From Deltaproteobacteria bacterium (lineage in GTDB: Bacteria > Desulfobacterota > Binatia > UBA9968), in assembly GCA_020027655.1 (NCBI GenBank), contig JAHKKJ010000273.1:1-5736 (forward strand): DNA of 5,736 nt. Direction: 5' to 3'. Positions within the stretch are counted from its first letter, which is position 1, and each line of letters begins with the position of its first letter. A program made the translations under genes and the position numbers. The notes under the pieces are model-generated. The model searched no databases. It saw only the letters and a program-made list of their open reading frames with translations, and was not told where the DNA came from. Shown one piece after another: positions 5,491 through 5,736 of this stretch.

Positions 5491-5522
5491 GTTTCGTGAA
5501 ACAATTCCGTGGTTAGTATATA
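5491..5522 (+). promoter_or_regulatory. Candidate promoter with overlapping palindrome before the last reading frame
   Basis: TATATA (5517-5522) could be a -10 box; the bases 17 upstream (TCGTGA, 5494-5499) match a -35 at three of six positions. The inverted repeat GTTTC-GT-GAAAC (5491-5502) covers that -35 position and could be an operator. The evidence is weak on each point. Confidence 0.25.
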
Positions 5523-5545
5523 TGACACAGCCGCGCGATAGAATT

Positions 5546-5555
5546 GTGACGTCAC
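5546..5555. promoter_or_regulatory. Perfect palindrome GTGACGTCAC abutting the GTG start
   Basis: This 10-base perfect palindrome ends one base before the GTG at 5557 and occupies the place where a ribosome site would be. It could be a regulator site at the start of the gene or chance; there is a single copy in the window. Confidence 0.3.
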
Positions 5556-5556
5556 C

Positions 5557-5736
5557 GTGAAAGAAAGCACCAAAGCGGCCCTCTGGCGGGCATTGTTGAT
5601 TCTGGGCGGGACGTGGTCGTACTATCCGCCCGATTACCAGGAATGGTTTATCCGCCGCTGTTTCGATGCGCTGAATGGGGTCGAGTCGAACTCATTGGAA
5701 GAAGCGCAACGCCTCAACGAAACGGCGGCGCGCCGG
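5557..5736 (+). CDS. Start of an unrecognised protein, cut by the window edge
   Basis: From GTG at 5557 the frame stays open for 60 codons to the last base, so the gene is partial. An in-frame stop at 5539 leaves GTG as the only ordinary start. The N-terminus reads as a short helix-prone segment (TKAALWRALLILGG, residues 5-18), then aromatic residues (SYYPPDYQEWFIRR, 21-34), then an acidic, probably helical part. I do not recognise a family. There is no Shine-Dalgarno sequence at the usual distance. The +2 frame is also open to the edge but lacks a good start and has a less protein-like composition; all minus frames are closed. The gene call is therefore moderate. Confidence 0.5.
   Translation, partial: MKESTKAALWRALLILGGTWSYYPPDYQEWFIRRCFDALNGVESNSLEEAQRLNETAARR

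Noticed and set aside
5334..5573. Minus-strand reading frame (79 codons) after the binding-protein gene
   Set aside because: It runs through the inverted repeat at 5384-5473 and has no recognisable protein pattern.

Overview
This is a bacterial chromosomal window of moderate GC content. It has two short divergent gene clusters, and the gaps between genes are rich in repeats. The protein types suggest a soil or sediment Proteobacteria/Desulfobacterota-like lineage, possibly an uncultivated one: a lone Bug/TctC-type periplasmic receptor, a NitT/TauT-type ABC ATPase with an NMT1/SsuA-like binding protein, a zinc-free quinone-oxidoreductase-like enzyme and a DIM6/NTAB-type flavin reductase. The 8-9-nt periodic GAAG/CAAAG inverted repeats and the ATTCCCGA-type hairpins between genes fit the same picture. 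No phylogenetic marker is present, so the taxonomic guess is weak.

Left part (1-2990). Positions 1-235 hold no gene but carry two imperfect direct repeats around a pair of inverted hairpin units. Three genes then read leftwards as a likely operon. In transcription order they are a flavin reductase (2867-2241), a TctC-like solute receptor (2224-1178) and an MDR-family NAD(P)H oxidoreductase (1165-236), with gaps of 16 and 12 bases. A good ribosome binding site and a plausible sigma-70 promoter (TTGACA, 17-base spacer, TACTTT) precede the first gene.

Middle (2868-3527). This 660-base divergent intergenic region contains at least four hairpin-forming or repetitive blocks and no convincing gene.

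Right part (3528-5736). Two genes read rightwards and overlap by ATGA: a NitT/TauT-family ABC ATPase (3528-4337) and its probable secreted substrate-binding protein (4334-5326). No permease is in the window. A 230-base gap follows with another long periodic inverted repeat. Then comes the start of an unrecognised reading frame (5557 onwards) that runs off the right edge.

Functionally, each cluster contains one periplasmic solute-binding protein of a different transporter class. The left cluster pairs its receptor with two redox enzymes, which suggests uptake and modification of a small organic molecule. The substrates cannot be read from the sequence. I did not find a clearly new multi-gene system. 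The least explained signals are the intergenic inverted-repeat elements, the ABC pair without a permease, and the palindrome directly before the last reading frame.
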